A stretch of DNA of 60,279 bases from Alistipes sp. GTDB lineage: Bacteria > Bacteroidota > Bacteroidia > Bacteroidales > Rikenellaceae. Both the position numbers and the translations under genes were made by a program. Below, piece by piece: positions 8,534 to 17,381 of the stretch. Location: NCBI GenBank assembly GCA_017623115.1, contig JAGAPT010000007.1, forward strand, positions 1 through 60,279, given 5' to 3'. The notes below the pieces were generated by a model. That model was not told the DNA's origin and ran no database searches. It saw nothing but the letters and a program-made list of their open reading frames with translations. How positions within the stretch are numbered: the first letter of the stretch is position 1; the number at the start of each line of letters is the position of its first letter.

Positions 8534-9103
8534 ATGAAAAAGTATTATGCACAGGCATTTTTTGCCGTAGCCATCCTCGTCGGAGCTGCCTTCATCGCCT
8601 GCGACGACGAGGATCACACCTCGGCCGCCACTACCTTCGAAAAGATGGAGATGGACTTCTCCTACGAGGTGAGCCCCGACCTGCTCGAGGTGGCCGACAT
8701 CACCTTCACCTACACCAATCCGGCCGGTGAAACCACCTCGGTCGAGGAGCCCCTCGCCGTCACCACCTGGTCGCAACGCTTCACCACAACCACCTTCCCC
8801 GCCTCCTTCTCGGTGACGGTCAATGTGGCAATGAAGAGCGGACTGATGCTCGACAAAGAGCAGTATGTGCTGACACGCACCTGGAGCGACGAGTTCAAGG
8901 AGTATCGCAGCGACGGCAAGGTACATTGGTATGACGGCCCCGACAGCGACAGCGAAACATTGACCGTCACACGCAATCCGAGTGATCCGGAAGCCCTCGC
9001 CGCCGAGATTCAAACTGCGCTGAATCTGATGAATCGCACTTTCCGCTACGCTGTAACCCCCGACCCCGATGGCTCGGGATATGAGGTAACGGACAACGAT
9101 TAG
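8534..9103 (+). CDS. Hypothetical lipoprotein
   Basis: A 189-residue acidic lipoprotein precursor with a typical signal peptide ending in the lipobox AFIAC (C23), followed by DDED. That sequence favours export to the outer membrane in Bacteroidetes (a lipoprotein export signal rich in D/E). The mature part is beta-rich and Thr-rich with no domain I recognise. It is a single gene between divergent and convergent neighbours, followed by a bidirectional terminator. No clear promoter of the TAnnTTTG type was found in the 100 bp upstream. Confidence 0.7.
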   Translation: MKKYYAQAFFAVAILVGAAFIACDDEDHTSAATTFEKMEMDFSYEVSPDLLEVADITFTYTNPAGETTSVEEPLAVTTWSQRFTTTTFPASFSVTVNVAMKSGLMLDKEQYVLTRTWSDEFKEYRSDGKVHWYDGPDSDSETLTVTRNPSDPEALAAEIQTALNLMNRTFRYAVTPDPDGSGYEVTDND

Positions 9104-9126
9104 CCGCAGTTTACCACACCAAAAAA

Positions 9127-9151
9127 AGTCGCCTTTCAGGGCGACTTTTTC
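9127..9151. terminator. Bidirectional terminator
   Basis: Stem AGTCGCC/GGCGACT (9127-9133, 9140-9146) has A7 on the left and T5 on the right. It serves both the plus-strand lipoprotein gene and the minus-strand trpB-like gene, whose stop is at 9155. Confidence 0.75.
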
Positions 9152-9154
9152 GTA

Positions 9155-10510
9155 TTACCGCAACACTTGTCCGGCCGTCACCGCCAACTCCTCATCGGTC
9201 GGCACATAGTCGGCCAAATGGCCTGCCAGGTGTTGTTCGTAGGCATAGAGGTCGATGGTGCCATGCCCCGAGAGGTTGAACAAAATCGTTCGTGCACACC
9301 CCTCCGCTTTGGCTCGCAGAGCCTCACGAATGGCCACAGCAATGGCATGCGTCGATTCGGGCGCCGGAATGATGCCCTCGGTACGAGCAAAGAGCACCCC
9401 GGCCTGCATCGTTTCGGTCTGCGGAACGGCTGTTGCTTCGATGAGCCCGTCATGCAGCAGCTGGCTGATGATCGCTCCCGCACCATGATAGCGCAAACCG
9501 CCTGCATGGATGGCCGAGGGCTGGAAATCGTGCCCCAACGAATACATCGGGATGAGTGGTGTATAACCAGATACATCCCCGATGTCGTAGCCAAAAGTGC
9601 CACGTGTCAACTTCGGACAGCTCTCCGGCTCGACAGCTACCACCCGCAGTTGTGCGCCCTCGCAAAACTTCTTGCGTAGGAATGGGAAGGCAATACCGCC
9701 AAAGTTGCTACCACCGCCCACGCAGCCAATCACCACATCCGGCATTTCGTCGGCCATCTCCATCTGCAAAATCGCCTCCTCGCCCGTAATGGTTTGGTGC
9801 AACAAAACATGATTCATCACACTGCCCAGGCAGTAGCGCGTCGTCTCGGGCGATGCGAGTGCCGCCTCCACCGCCTCCGAAATAGCCAAGCCCAAACTCC
9901 CCATCGCGGCCGGATTTTCGGCACGCGCAGCACGTCCCGAGGCGGTACGCATCGTGGGCGAGGCATAGCATTGTGCTCCCCACGTATTCATCATCAGTCG
10001 TCGGTAGGGCTTCTGATCGTAACTGCACCGCACCATATAGACATCGACATCCAACCCGAAATGGCGACCGGCAAAAGCCAATGCCGAGCCCCACTGTCCG
10101 GCTCCTGTTTCGGTGGTCAGCCTCTTCACGCCCTGCTTGAAATTGTAATAGGCTTGCGGAACAGCACTATTCGGTTTATGCGAGCCCACGGGAGAGACGC
10201 CCTCATTTTTGAAGTAGATGTGTGCCGGGGTATCCAGCGCACGTTCCAAGCCGGTGGCACGCACCAAAGGAACAGGACGCCAAATGCGATACATGGCCTG
10301 CACCTCCTCGGGAATCTCGATAAATCGCTCAGTCGATAATTCTTGTCGCGCCAACTCCTCGGCAATCATCACCGATAGCGTCTGTTCGGTTATCGGTGTA
10401 TGCGCTTTGGGGTCAAGATAAGGCTGTGGGCGATGTGGCATATCGGCCACCATATTATACCACGCAGTCGGCATCTGCGTCTCCTCGAGTAGAAATTTCT
10501 TGCGTTTCAT
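9155..10510 (-). CDS. trpB: Tryptophan synthase beta-like protein (TrpB2 type)
   Basis: A 451-residue PLP enzyme of fold type II. The Schiff-base lysine lies in GSHKPNSA, the substrate loop is ETGAGQWG, and the phosphate-binding glycines are GCVGGGSNFGG. The extended N-terminus (about residues 1-90) and overall length match the TrpB2 subgroup rather than the shorter TrpB1 that partners TrpA. TrpB2 makes L-tryptophan from indole and serine and can work without TrpA. No trpA or other trp gene is in the window. A leader peptide with three consecutive Trp codons and a terminator hairpin precede it, which independently supports a tryptophan role. Confidence 0.9.
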   Translation of the reverse strand: MKRKKFLLEETQMPTAWYNMVADMPHRPQPYLDPKAHTPITEQTLSVMIAEELARQELSTERFIEIPEEVQAMYRIWRPVPLVRATGLERALDTPAHIYFKNEGVSPVGSHKPNSAVPQAYYNFKQGVKRLTTETGAGQWGSALAFAGRHFGLDVDVYMVRCSYDQKPYRRLMMNTWGAQCYASPTMRTASGRAARAENPAAMGSLGLAISEAVEAALASPETTRYCLGSVMNHVLLHQTITGEEAILQMEMADEMPDVVIGCVGGGSNFGGIAFPFLRKKFCEGAQLRVVAVEPESCPKLTRGTFGYDIGDVSGYTPLIPMYSLGHDFQPSAIHAGGLRYHGAGAIISQLLHDGLIEATAVPQTETMQAGVLFARTEGIIPAPESTHAIAVAIREALRAKAEGCARTILFNLSGHGTIDLYAYEQHLAGHLADYVPTDEELAVTAGQVLR

Positions 10511-10533
10511 TGCTGTTCGGTTTTAGGGTATTC

Positions 10534-10571
10534 AAAAAAAATCCCCGTTGCTACTTTCGTAAACAACGGGG
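10534..10571 (-). terminator. Transcription attenuator of the trpB-like gene
   Basis: On the minus strand CCCCGTTG (10571-10564) pairs with CAACGGGG (10550-10543), followed by A and eight T (10541-10534). It lies between the Trp-rich leader ORF and the trpB start, the position of an attenuator. A second CCCGTTG copy (about 10598-10604) upstream could pair with the 3' arm instead and so compete with the terminator. Confidence 0.8.
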
Positions 10572-10610
10572 TGTGTATCTATCTGCTATGACTACACGGC
10601 CAACGGGCCC

Positions 10611-10673
10611 TCATTGTTCACGAGAGATCAGCGGGCGCCACCACCAAGCCTGTATGGTTACATAGTTCAGCAT
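10611..10673 (-). CDS. trpL: Tryptophan leader peptide
   Basis: A 20-codon ORF starting ATG at 10673 and ending TGA at 10613-10611. Codons 10-12 are three successive TGG (Trp) codons (10646-10638), followed by Arg-Pro-Leu. It begins about 20 nt after a canonical promoter and is followed by an attenuator hairpin and the trpB-like gene. Stalling on the Trp codons when charged tRNA-Trp is scarce would be expected to prevent the terminator from forming. A conserved Bacteroidetes trp leader motif (Bacteroid-trp in Rfam, from memory) is known; whether this one fits that model was not tested. Confidence 0.82.
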   Translation of the reverse strand: MLNYVTIQAWWWRPLISREQ

Positions 10674-10694
10674 CGATTTTGTCGACTACAAGTG

Positions 10695-10725
10695 CAAATA
10701 TAGTGAAATTTAGAACAACAACAAA
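10695..10725 (-). promoter_or_regulatory. Promoter of the trp leader and trpB transcript
   Basis: On the minus strand TTTG (10725-10722), 19 nt and TATATTTG (10702-10695), a consensus Bacteroidetes promoter, precede the leader-peptide ATG by about 22 nt. Confidence 0.8.
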
Positions 10726-10754
10726 TCTTTTTAACGATATGTTGGCTTTTTTCG

Positions 10755-10762
10755 TATATTTG
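10755..10762 (+). promoter_or_regulatory. -7 box for the DUF3575-like gene
   Basis: TATATTTG lies 31 bp before the ATG at 10794. No good TTTG is found at the usual -33 distance, so this call rests on the -7 box and its position. Confidence 0.55.
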
Positions 10763-10793
10763 CCGTCGCCAAAGCCGCTAAAAGGATAAGAAA

Positions 10794-11417
10794 ATGAATA
10801 AGAGCCTCATCAAATGGGCCGCAATCGGCATCATGGCACTGCTGCCTCACGTGCTCTATGCGCAGATAGATGTCAAACTCAATGCGCTATATGCCGCAGT
10901 CGGGGTCATCAACCCACAAGTGGAATTCCACCTTACCGACCACTCCTCGACGGCCGTAGACCTGACCTTCTCGCCTTGGAAATCCGTCAATGGCAAACAT
11001 GCTCAATTCGGTATCCTGCAAGCCGAGTATCGCTACTACACCCGACCTGCATCGAAGGGTTTCTACATCAGTGGCCATTTAGGTTCCATGATGTTCGACC
11101 TCACTCGCCCCTACTTCTTCCAATCGGGCAAATTCATCACCTTCGAGGAGGGCTTCGGCAGAGGCTTCGGCGTGATGATTGGTGTCGGCGTGGGATACAC
11201 ATACCATTTCGGCAAGCGATGGCTCTTCGACGCCTTTTTTGCCTTCGACCGCATGTGGAGTTGGTACAACGACTACGATTCGGAGGGTCGGATAAACATG
11301 TACCCAGGCCATCAGCATGAGCCCAAATACCCCGATCCCTTCAATGGCTCGGCAGAGTGGCTTCCCTCGAAAATCGGCTTTTCAATCGGCTACCGCATCT
11401 TCCCCGGAAAGAGGTAG
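10794..11417 (+). CDS. Outer-membrane-type protein, DUF3575-like
   Basis: A 207-residue protein with a Sec signal peptide (cleavage near LYAQ, residue 24) and then alternating amphipathic beta strands rich in aromatics. The pattern (KLNALYAA, VEFHL, FSPW, EYRYYTR, GFYISGH, GFGVMIGVGVGYTYHF) resembles DUF3575, a family of small beta-barrel-like proteins common in Bacteroidetes. Outer-membrane location is inferred. It is a single gene with its own -7 box, divergent from trpB and followed by pheT, which has its own promoter. No catalytic residues are recognised. Confidence 0.65.
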   Translation: MNKSLIKWAAIGIMALLPHVLYAQIDVKLNALYAAVGVINPQVEFHLTDHSSTAVDLTFSPWKSVNGKHAQFGILQAEYRYYTRPASKGFYISGHLGSMMFDLTRPYFFQSGKFITFEEGFGRGFGVMIGVGVGYTYHFGKRWLFDAFFAFDRMWSWYNDYDSEGRINMYPGHQHEPKYPDPFNGSAEWLPSKIGFSIGYRIFPGKR

Positions 11418-11469
11418 TGCACATGGCTGTCGAATACCACCCCGCCAAGAACTGATTACGCACTGAAAG

Positions 11470-11501
11470 TTTGAATTTTCGGTTTCTTTTCGCTACCTTT
11501 G
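11470..11501 (+). promoter_or_regulatory. Promoter of pheT
   Basis: TTTG (11470-11473), 20 nt and TACCTTTG (11494-11501), with the pheT ATG 34 bp further on. Confidence 0.78.
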
Positions 11502-11535
11502 TACGATTATTCGCAAATACAAACATAAACAAGAT

Positions 11536-14001
11536 ATGAATATCTCTTACAATTGGCTCAAACGCTACCTCAAAGCCGACCTGTCGGCCGAGGAGTGTGC
11601 CAAAATTCTGACCGACATCGGCCTCGAGGTCGAGGGTTTCGAGAAGATTGAGACCATCAAAGGTGGTCTGGCCGGTGTAGTCGTAGCCGAGGTGCTCACC
11701 TGTGAGGAGCATCCCGATTCGGACCACCTCCACATTACGACCGTTGATGTAGGTGCCGAGGCGCCGTTGCAGATTGTCTGCGGTGCCCCCAACTGCCGTC
11801 AAGGATTGAAAGTGCTCTGCGCAACCGTAGGCACAGTGCTCTACCCCAATGGCGGTGACGAGGAGTTCAAAATCAAGCGTTCGAAGATTCGCGGTGTCGA
11901 GTCGCTCGGCATGCTCTGCGCCGAGGACGAATTGGGCATCGGGGAGTCGCACGACGGCATCATGGAGTTGCCGGCCGATGCAGTGGTCGGCATGACCGCC
12001 AAGGAGTATCTGCACATCGAGGACGACTATCTGATTGCCATCGGTCTGACCCCGAACCGAGTAGATGCCGCTTCACATATCGGTGTTGCGCGCGATCTGG
12101 CAGCCTATCTGAAAGCCAACGGCCGTGAGGCCGAGGTTGTATGGCCCTCGGTCGAGGAGTTTGCCGTCGACAACCACGACCTCGAAATCAAGGTTTCGGT
12201 CGAGAACCCGGAGGCAGCACCCCGCTATGCCGGTGTTTCGGTCAAAGGGTGTAAAATTGCCCCCTCGCCCGAGTGGATGCAGAACTGCCTGCGTGCTGCG
12301 GGTATCAACCCCAAGAACAACCTTGTCGACATTACCAACTTCGTACTCTTCGAGTTGGGGCAGCCACTGCATGCCTTCGATGCCGAGAAAATCGAGGGTC
12401 GCGAGGTCGTTGTCCGCACCTGCGAGGAGGGTACACCGTTCGTTACCCTCGATGGTGTGGAGCGCAAACTCACCGAGCGCGATTTGATGATTTGCTCGGC
12501 CGAGCGCCCGATGTGTATTGCCGGTGTCTTCGGCGGTCTGGATTCGGGTATCAGCGACACGACCACCGATGTCTTCATCGAGAGTGCCTATTTTAACCCC
12601 GTATGGGTGCGCAAAACAGCCAAGCGTTTTGGTCTGAATACCGACTCTTCGTTCCGCTTCGAGCGTGGCATCGATCCCAATATGCAGGTCTATGCCGCCA
12701 AGCGTGCTGCCCTGCTGATGAAGGAGTTGGCCGGCGGTACGATTGCCAGCGAGATTACCGATATCTGTCCCACGCCGGCACAGGATTTCGTCTTCGACAT
12801 CTCGTTCAAGCGCATCAACACGCTCATCGGCAAGGAGATTCCCGAAGCCACGGTGCGCACGATTTTGGCTGCTCTCGAGGTGAAGGTTCTCGCCGAGCAG
12901 GAGGGTGTGCTGACCGTAGCCGTCCCGCCTTATCGTGTCGATGTACAACGTGAAGCCGACCTCATCGAGGATATCCTGCGCATCTACGGATACAACAATG
13001 TCGAGATTCCGATGCAGGTGCGCTCGACGCTCTCCTATGCGCCGCGTCCCGACCGCACGAAGTTGATGAACCTGGCAGCCGACTTCCTCACAGATGGCGG
13101 ATACACCGAGATCATGTCGAACTCGCTGACCAAGGCCGCCTACTACGAACATCTGCAAACCTACAAGGCCGAGCAGTGCGTGAAAATCATGAACCCGCTG
13201 AGTGCAGACCTCAACGTCATGCGCCAGACGTTGCTGTTCAACATGTTGGAGGCCATGGCCCTGAACATCAACCACAAAAATGGAGATCTGAAACTCTACG
13301 AGTTCGGCAACTGCTATGCCTTCGATGCCGAGAAGCAAAGCGAGGAGAACCACCTCGCAGCCTACACCGAGGAGTATCGCTTAGCGATGGCCGTGACGGG
13401 TGTCGCAACACCTCAATCGTGGGATGCCAAGCCGTTGAAGGCCTCGTTCTTCACGCTGCGTGCCATGGTCGAGAAGTTGCTGCGTCGTTTCGGCCTCGAC
13501 ATCTACAACCTGCGCACCGAGCCCCTTACCAACGACCTCTTCTCAGAGGGTCTGCAGTTGCAACTCAACGGCAAGAAGTTGGCCGAGATGGGTGTCGTAA
13601 GCCCGAAGATTCGCAAACAACTCGATGTAAAGCAGGAGGTGTACTACCTGGAGATGAACTTCGACCTGCTCGTAAAATCGACCAAGAAGCATCGTATTCA
13701 GGTCGAGGAGCTCTCGAAATTCCCCGAGGTGAAGCGCGACCTGGCCTTGTTGGTTGATAAGTCGATTAGCTTTGCTGCGCTGCGCGAGGTTGCACTTGCC
13801 ACAGAGCGCAAACTGCTGAAGAGCGTCTCGCTGTTCGATGTCTACGAGGGCGACAAACTCCCCGAGGGCAAGAAGTCCTATGCCTTGAGTTTCATCCTCG
13901 AGGATAAGAGCCGCACGTTGGACGATAAGACCATTGAGCGTGTGATGGGCAACCTGCAACGCCAATTCGAGCAGAAGTGCGGTGCGGTAGTGCGAGCCTA
14001 A
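11536..14001 (+). CDS. pheT: Phenylalanine--tRNA ligase beta subunit
   Basis: This 821-residue protein is the beta chain of the alpha2-beta2 enzyme that charges tRNA-Phe. An N-terminal half-OB segment (NISYNWLKRYL) precedes an EMAP-II-like tRNA-binding domain (about residues 40-150, with HPDSDHLHI and CGAPNCRQG). B3/B4 editing domains, the B5 domain (FDISFKRINTLIG to RVDVQREADLIEDI), a catalytic-like core and a C-terminal FDX-ACB domain (from about FPEVKRDLALLVDKS) follow. The length is normal. pheS is not adjacent, so the subunits are encoded separately, as in many Bacteroidetes. A strong terminator follows. Confidence 0.97.
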   Translation: MNISYNWLKRYLKADLSAEECAKILTDIGLEVEGFEKIETIKGGLAGVVVAEVLTCEEHPDSDHLHITTVDVGAEAPLQIVCGAPNCRQGLKVLCATVGTVLYPNGGDEEFKIKRSKIRGVESLGMLCAEDELGIGESHDGIMELPADAVVGMTAKEYLHIEDDYLIAIGLTPNRVDAASHIGVARDLAAYLKANGREAEVVWPSVEEFAVDNHDLEIKVSVENPEAAPRYAGVSVKGCKIAPSPEWMQNCLRAAGINPKNNLVDITNFVLFELGQPLHAFDAEKIEGREVVVRTCEEGTPFVTLDGVERKLTERDLMICSAERPMCIAGVFGGLDSGISDTTTDVFIESAYFNPVWVRKTAKRFGLNTDSSFRFERGIDPNMQVYAAKRAALLMKELAGGTIASEITDICPTPAQDFVFDISFKRINTLIGKEIPEATVRTILAALEVKVLAEQEGVLTVAVPPYRVDVQREADLIEDILRIYGYNNVEIPMQVRSTLSYAPRPDRTKLMNLAADFLTDGGYTEIMSNSLTKAAYYEHLQTYKAEQCVKIMNPLSADLNVMRQTLLFNMLEAMALNINHKNGDLKLYEFGNCYAFDAEKQSEENHLAAYTEEYRLAMAVTGVATPQSWDAKPLKASFFTLRAMVEKLLRRFGLDIYNLRTEPLTNDLFSEGLQLQLNGKKLAEMGVVSPKIRKQLDVKQEVYYLEMNFDLLVKSTKKHRIQVEELSKFPEVKRDLALLVDKSISFAALREVALATERKLLKSVSLFDVYEGDKLPEGKKSYALSFILEDKSRTLDDKTIERVMGNLQRQFEQKCGAVVRA

Positions 14002-14028
14002 CCGTTGCGCCAAGCAATGCTTTCGATA

Positions 14029-14064
14029 AAAAAAGGTGTCTCGAATCATCGAGACACCTTTTTT
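14029..14064. terminator. Terminator between pheT and the M23 peptidase gene
   Basis: A hairpin of about 14 bp (AAAGGTGTCTCG / CGAGACACCTTT) has an A-run and a T-run on its two sides, so it can end both convergent genes. Confidence 0.8.
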
Positions 14065-14082
14065 AGGTAATGAATGATGCGA

Positions 14083-15228
14083 CTATCGCACACGCAACGT
14101 ACGCCCAATACGCAACACCGTTGTCGATTTGATACCATTCAGGCGGCAAATATTACCCACCGTCGTCCCGTATTTGCGGGCAATGGCTCCCAGCGTATCA
14201 CCCGAACGAATCTTGTGATAGCGCATCGCCTCACGCTCGGCCTTCTCCTTCTTGTCCTGCTCCTCGTTGGCAATCTCATCCTCGAAATCCTGGCTGGCCC
14301 GCGAATAGATGCTGAAATAACTGCGTTTAAGCAGGAAGACATCCCGACAGAGCGTTCCCGACTTAAAATCAATCAATCGCTCGGGGTCAAACGACTGGCC
14401 GTAGTAACGTGTCTCGAAGTGCAGGTGCGGGCCCGTTGAGCGACCCGTTGAGCCACCCAAGCCAATGACCTGACCCGCCTCAACCCACTGATTCGGCTCG
14501 ACCATACGCTCTGAGAGGTGACCATAGAAGGTCTCCAGCCCATTGTCGTGACGAATAACGACCAAATTGCCATAACCCCCTCGGTTATACTGCGAGATAC
14601 GCACACAACCACTGAAGGTCGCATAAATGGGCTCTCCGGTCTTCAACGCCAGGTCTACACCCTGATGGGCACGTCCTCGGCGCGGGCCATAGCGACTACG
14701 GATGGGCGACGGCTTATACGGCGTATGGTATCCATTGGTCGAGTCGACCAGTTCGATAACCACCGAACGAGGCAACGAACTGTACTCCACATCCTTATAG
14801 GGGAATACCTTCTCCGTGTCCCAATACTTCTCATAGATGGTCGAATCCTTCTCGATGGCTCGGTTGCGCACATATCGCCACGTGTTGTTGGCGAAGAGCA
14901 CAACATGTACCGCCTCATGACCCGAATCGAGCGTATCGAGCACAGCCAAGCTGTCAATCTCCATCACCGAAGCGATACGTTTCCGCTGTAGACGCAGACG
15001 CATCGCCACAATCGAATCGACCGTAGCGGCTTGTGCCGGTGTCAGGAGTTTCGACAAGGAGTCGATACGCGCCTGCTCGGCAGCCATATCAGCCTTCATC
15101 TTCTCCTTCACGGAGTAGTCGATAGCTTGGTGAATCTCATGCTCGGCAACCGTATCGGCAGGGTTCTCCTGCGCCACTACTACACCGGCCATCAGCGCAA
15201 GCATCAAGGTTAGCAGATATCTTTTCAT
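14083..15228 (-). CDS. Secreted M23 peptidase with C-terminal LysM domain
   Basis: A 381-residue exported protein: signal peptide (about 1-19), a charged coiled-coil stretch (about 25-95), an M23/LytM domain (about 175-290) and a C-terminal LysM domain (about 335-380, SGDTLGAIARKYGTTV). The zinc ligands are visible in RAHQGVD and GPHLHFE, so it is probably catalytically active against peptidoglycan cross-bridges rather than an EnvC-like activator. It is the last gene of the yicC-gmk-nadD-ddl-DUF3109 transcript, 9 bp after DUF3109, which puts a wall hydrolase in the same operon as D-Ala-D-Ala ligase. Confidence 0.9.
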   Translation of the reverse strand: MKRYLLTLMLALMAGVVVAQENPADTVAEHEIHQAIDYSVKEKMKADMAAEQARIDSLSKLLTPAQAATVDSIVAMRLRLQRKRIASVMEIDSLAVLDTLDSGHEAVHVVLFANNTWRYVRNRAIEKDSTIYEKYWDTEKVFPYKDVEYSSLPRSVVIELVDSTNGYHTPYKPSPIRSRYGPRRGRAHQGVDLALKTGEPIYATFSGCVRISQYNRGGYGNLVVIRHDNGLETFYGHLSERMVEPNQWVEAGQVIGLGGSTGRSTGPHLHFETRYYGQSFDPERLIDFKSGTLCRDVFLLKRSYFSIYSRASQDFEDEIANEEQDKKEKAEREAMRYHKIRSGDTLGAIARKYGTTVGNICRLNGIKSTTVLRIGRTLRVR

Positions 15229-15237
15229 GGGCTTTTT

Positions 15238-15810
15238 TTATTGCTTTTTGAGTAGTTCGGCCGCAGCATCGAGTTGGAGATAAAACTCCTCGCCAAAGCG
15301 ACGCGTAATAGCCTCCTTCAGCGATTGATAGACCGGCACACCGGCACGTTTGCCACACTCGCGGGCGCAATCACAAACTGTCCAGCGGTGGTAGTTCAAC
15401 CCCACCGTGCCGTTTGAGAAGTTCACCAGGCGAATCGGATAGAGGTGGCACGAAATGGGTTTGCGGAACGACGTTTTGCCCTCCATCCACGCCTTCTCGA
15501 TGGCACAGAGTGTCACGTCATTTTCCACATAGGTATAGGCACACTCGGCATCGTTGACCAGCGGAGTGGTGTAGTCGCCATCCTCATCAACAACCATAAA
15601 CCCTTGACGCTCAACAGCCTCAATGCCTTCAGCGGTCATATAGGGTTTGTAGTTTTCATACTCCTCCTCCAGTATATCGACCTCCTCCATCTCGAGCGGT
15701 GCACCGGCATTTCCCTCGACACAGCAGATGCCCTTGCATTTCGAGAGGTCACACAAGAACCCCTCGCGCAGCAGATCTGCGCTTACAATCTTATCATCAA
15801 TCTCAATCAT
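15238..15810 (-). CDS. DUF3109 family cysteine-rich protein
   Basis: A 190-residue cytoplasmic protein matching DUF3109. An N-terminal cysteine cluster CDLSKCKGICC (about residues 20-30) is followed by CAY, CAIE, CHLYP and a late CDCARECG (about 147-154), a distribution that suggests a bound metal or Fe-S cluster (inference). The family is common in Bacteroidetes but has no established function that I know of. The start overlaps the stop of ddl by 4 bp (ATGA), implying translational coupling. Confidence 0.85.
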   Translation of the reverse strand: MIEIDDKIVSADLLREGFLCDLSKCKGICCVEGNAGAPLEMEEVDILEEEYENYKPYMTAEGIEAVERQGFMVVDEDGDYTTPLVNDAECAYTYVENDVTLCAIEKAWMEGKTSFRKPISCHLYPIRLVNFSNGTVGLNYHRWTVCDCARECGKRAGVPVYQSLKEAITRRFGEEFYLQLDAAAELLKKQ

Positions 15811-16799
15811 CGACGTCGTGTATCTTCAATCACCAAATCATACAATTCGCCCAGCGACATCCCCATCTCCCGCGCCTGCTTCGGCACAATGCTGCCACCG
15901 CTCATACCCGGTATCGAGTTCAACTCGATGAAATAGGGCTTACCTTCGGCCGTAACGATGAAATCGACACGCACCACGCCCGAGCAACGGCACCCCTTAT
16001 AGGCAGCAAGGGTCATGCGGTTCAACTCAGCCTTCACCTCGTCGGAGATGTCGGCAGGCGTAATCTCATCGGACATGCCGGCCGTATATTTCGCCTCATA
16101 GTCGAAGAAGTCATTCTTGGCAACAATCTCCGTAATGGGGAAGAGGTACTCTTCACCGCCGACAATCATCACGCCGCATCCCATTTCACGGCCCGTGATG
16201 CACTCCTCAATCAGAATCTCATCACTCTCGGTGAAGGCCAACTCAACAGCAGCGTTCAGCTCCTCCACGGCCTTTACCTTCGTCACGCCAAACGATGAGC
16301 CGCTGGCATTGGGCTTGACAAAGAGCGGAAGACCCAGCTCCCGGATAATCGCCTCGCCATCATAACCCTCGCCTCGACGCAGGAAGACCTCGCGCGCCAG
16401 ATTGACACGGCCGGCCAAGGTACGCTTGGTCGTCATCTTATCGAAGGTGATGACCGATGAGGTCATCGAACACGATGAGTAGGGAATCTCCATCATATCG
16501 AGGTAACCCTGCAAACGACCATCCTCACCCGGTGTCCCGTGAATCAGAATCAGCGCATAGTCGAAACGCTGCTGCGCCCCATCAACCCAATAGGAGAAGT
16601 CGTTCTTATCCACCTCGCGACGTACCCCCTCCTGGTCCGTATAACTCCAACTGCGACCATTCACATCCACCACCGTAATAGCATACTTGCACGGATCGAG
16701 TGCCGCGTAAATCTGTGCTGCACTTTGCAGGGCAATCTCCCGTTCCGAAGAGTTTCCTCCCGCCATCAATGCAATCTTCAATCTATTCATTTTCAACAA
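15807..16799 (-). CDS. ddl: D-alanine--D-alanine ligase
   Basis: This 330-residue ATP-grasp enzyme makes the D-Ala-D-Ala dipeptide for peptidoglycan. The N-terminal motif GGNSSEREIALQSA, the ILIHGTPGEDG loop, the ATP-grasp segment FVKPNASGSSFGV and the C-terminal FIELNSIPGMS are all present. Two possible starts lie three codons apart (16799 and 16790); the second (MNRLKIAL) is the better fit to the family. The 5' end overlaps the end of nadD by 17 bp (8 bp with the later start), and the 3' end overlaps DUF3109. Confidence 0.95.
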   Translation of the reverse strand: MLKMNRLKIALMAGGNSSEREIALQSAAQIYAALDPCKYAITVVDVNGRSWSYTDQEGVRREVDKNDFSYWVDGAQQRFDYALILIHGTPGEDGRLQGYLDMMEIPYSSCSMTSSVITFDKMTTKRTLAGRVNLAREVFLRRGEGYDGEAIIRELGLPLFVKPNASGSSFGVTKVKAVEELNAAVELAFTESDEILIEECITGREMGCGVMIVGGEEYLFPITEIVAKNDFFDYEAKYTAGMSDEITPADISDEVKAELNRMTLAAYKGCRCSGVVRVDFIVTAEGKPYFIELNSIPGMSGGSIVPKQAREMGMSLGELYDLVIEDTRRR

Positions 16800-17379
16800 C
16801 TTTATACAAATTCTTACGCTTGATGTGCCACAGCACCTTCGGGTGAATCAGGGCGTTCACCTCCTCGCCTGCTGCCAACCGACGACGCACCTCGGTAGCC
16901 GCAAAATCCTGCAGCGGAGCCCCCTCCAACAAGGTCATATCGGCATAAGGCAGTGTGGCGGTTTCTCCACGACGCGGATAGACATAAATCGGGTATTTGA
17001 CCACCTCCTGCCATTCGCGCCACCCCTGCAAACCTTCGAGTTGGTCGGCACCCATCAAGATCGAGAAACGCATCGTGCCACCACTCACCTCCTCCAGATA
17101 GCGCAACGTATGAATCGTATACGAAGGTTTCGGGAGCAGGAACTCCACCACCGAAGGCTTGATTTGCTCGGGGTATTTCGAGGCGGCACACGCCAATTCG
17201 GCCATCTCGAAACGGTCTAACTCGGGCGCAAGTTCCGAGGCTGTCTTATATGGGCTTTGCGGCGAGATAATCAGCGTCACCAGATCGCACAACCCCTGCT
17301 CGATGACATATTCGGCCAAGGCTATATGGCCATTGTGAATCGGGTTAAACGACCCGAAATAGAGCATCACTCGTTGCAT
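16783..17379 (-). CDS. nadD: Nicotinate-nucleotide adenylyltransferase
   Basis: A 198-residue nucleotidyltransferase that joins nicotinate mononucleotide to ATP in NAD synthesis. The signature GSFNPIHNGHIAL (residues 8-20) carries the conserved (H/T)xGH, and the C-terminal end contains a VRRRLAAGE segment corresponding to the ISSTxIR-like motif. It follows gmk after 2 bp and overlaps ddl, so it sits in the middle of a tightly packed operon. Confidence 0.94.
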   Translation of the reverse strand: MQRVMLYFGSFNPIHNGHIALAEYVIEQGLCDLVTLIISPQSPYKTASELAPELDRFEMAELACAASKYPEQIKPSVVEFLLPKPSYTIHTLRYLEEVSGGTMRFSILMGADQLEGLQGWREWQEVVKYPIYVYPRRGETATLPYADMTLLEGAPLQDFAATEVRRRLAAGEEVNALIHPKVLWHIKRKNLYKVVENE

Positions 17380-17381
17380 CG

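Noticed and set aside
12073-13353. Minus-strand open frame of 426 codons inside pheT
   Set aside because: pheT is complete and conserved on the plus strand; the reverse frame shows no family motif.
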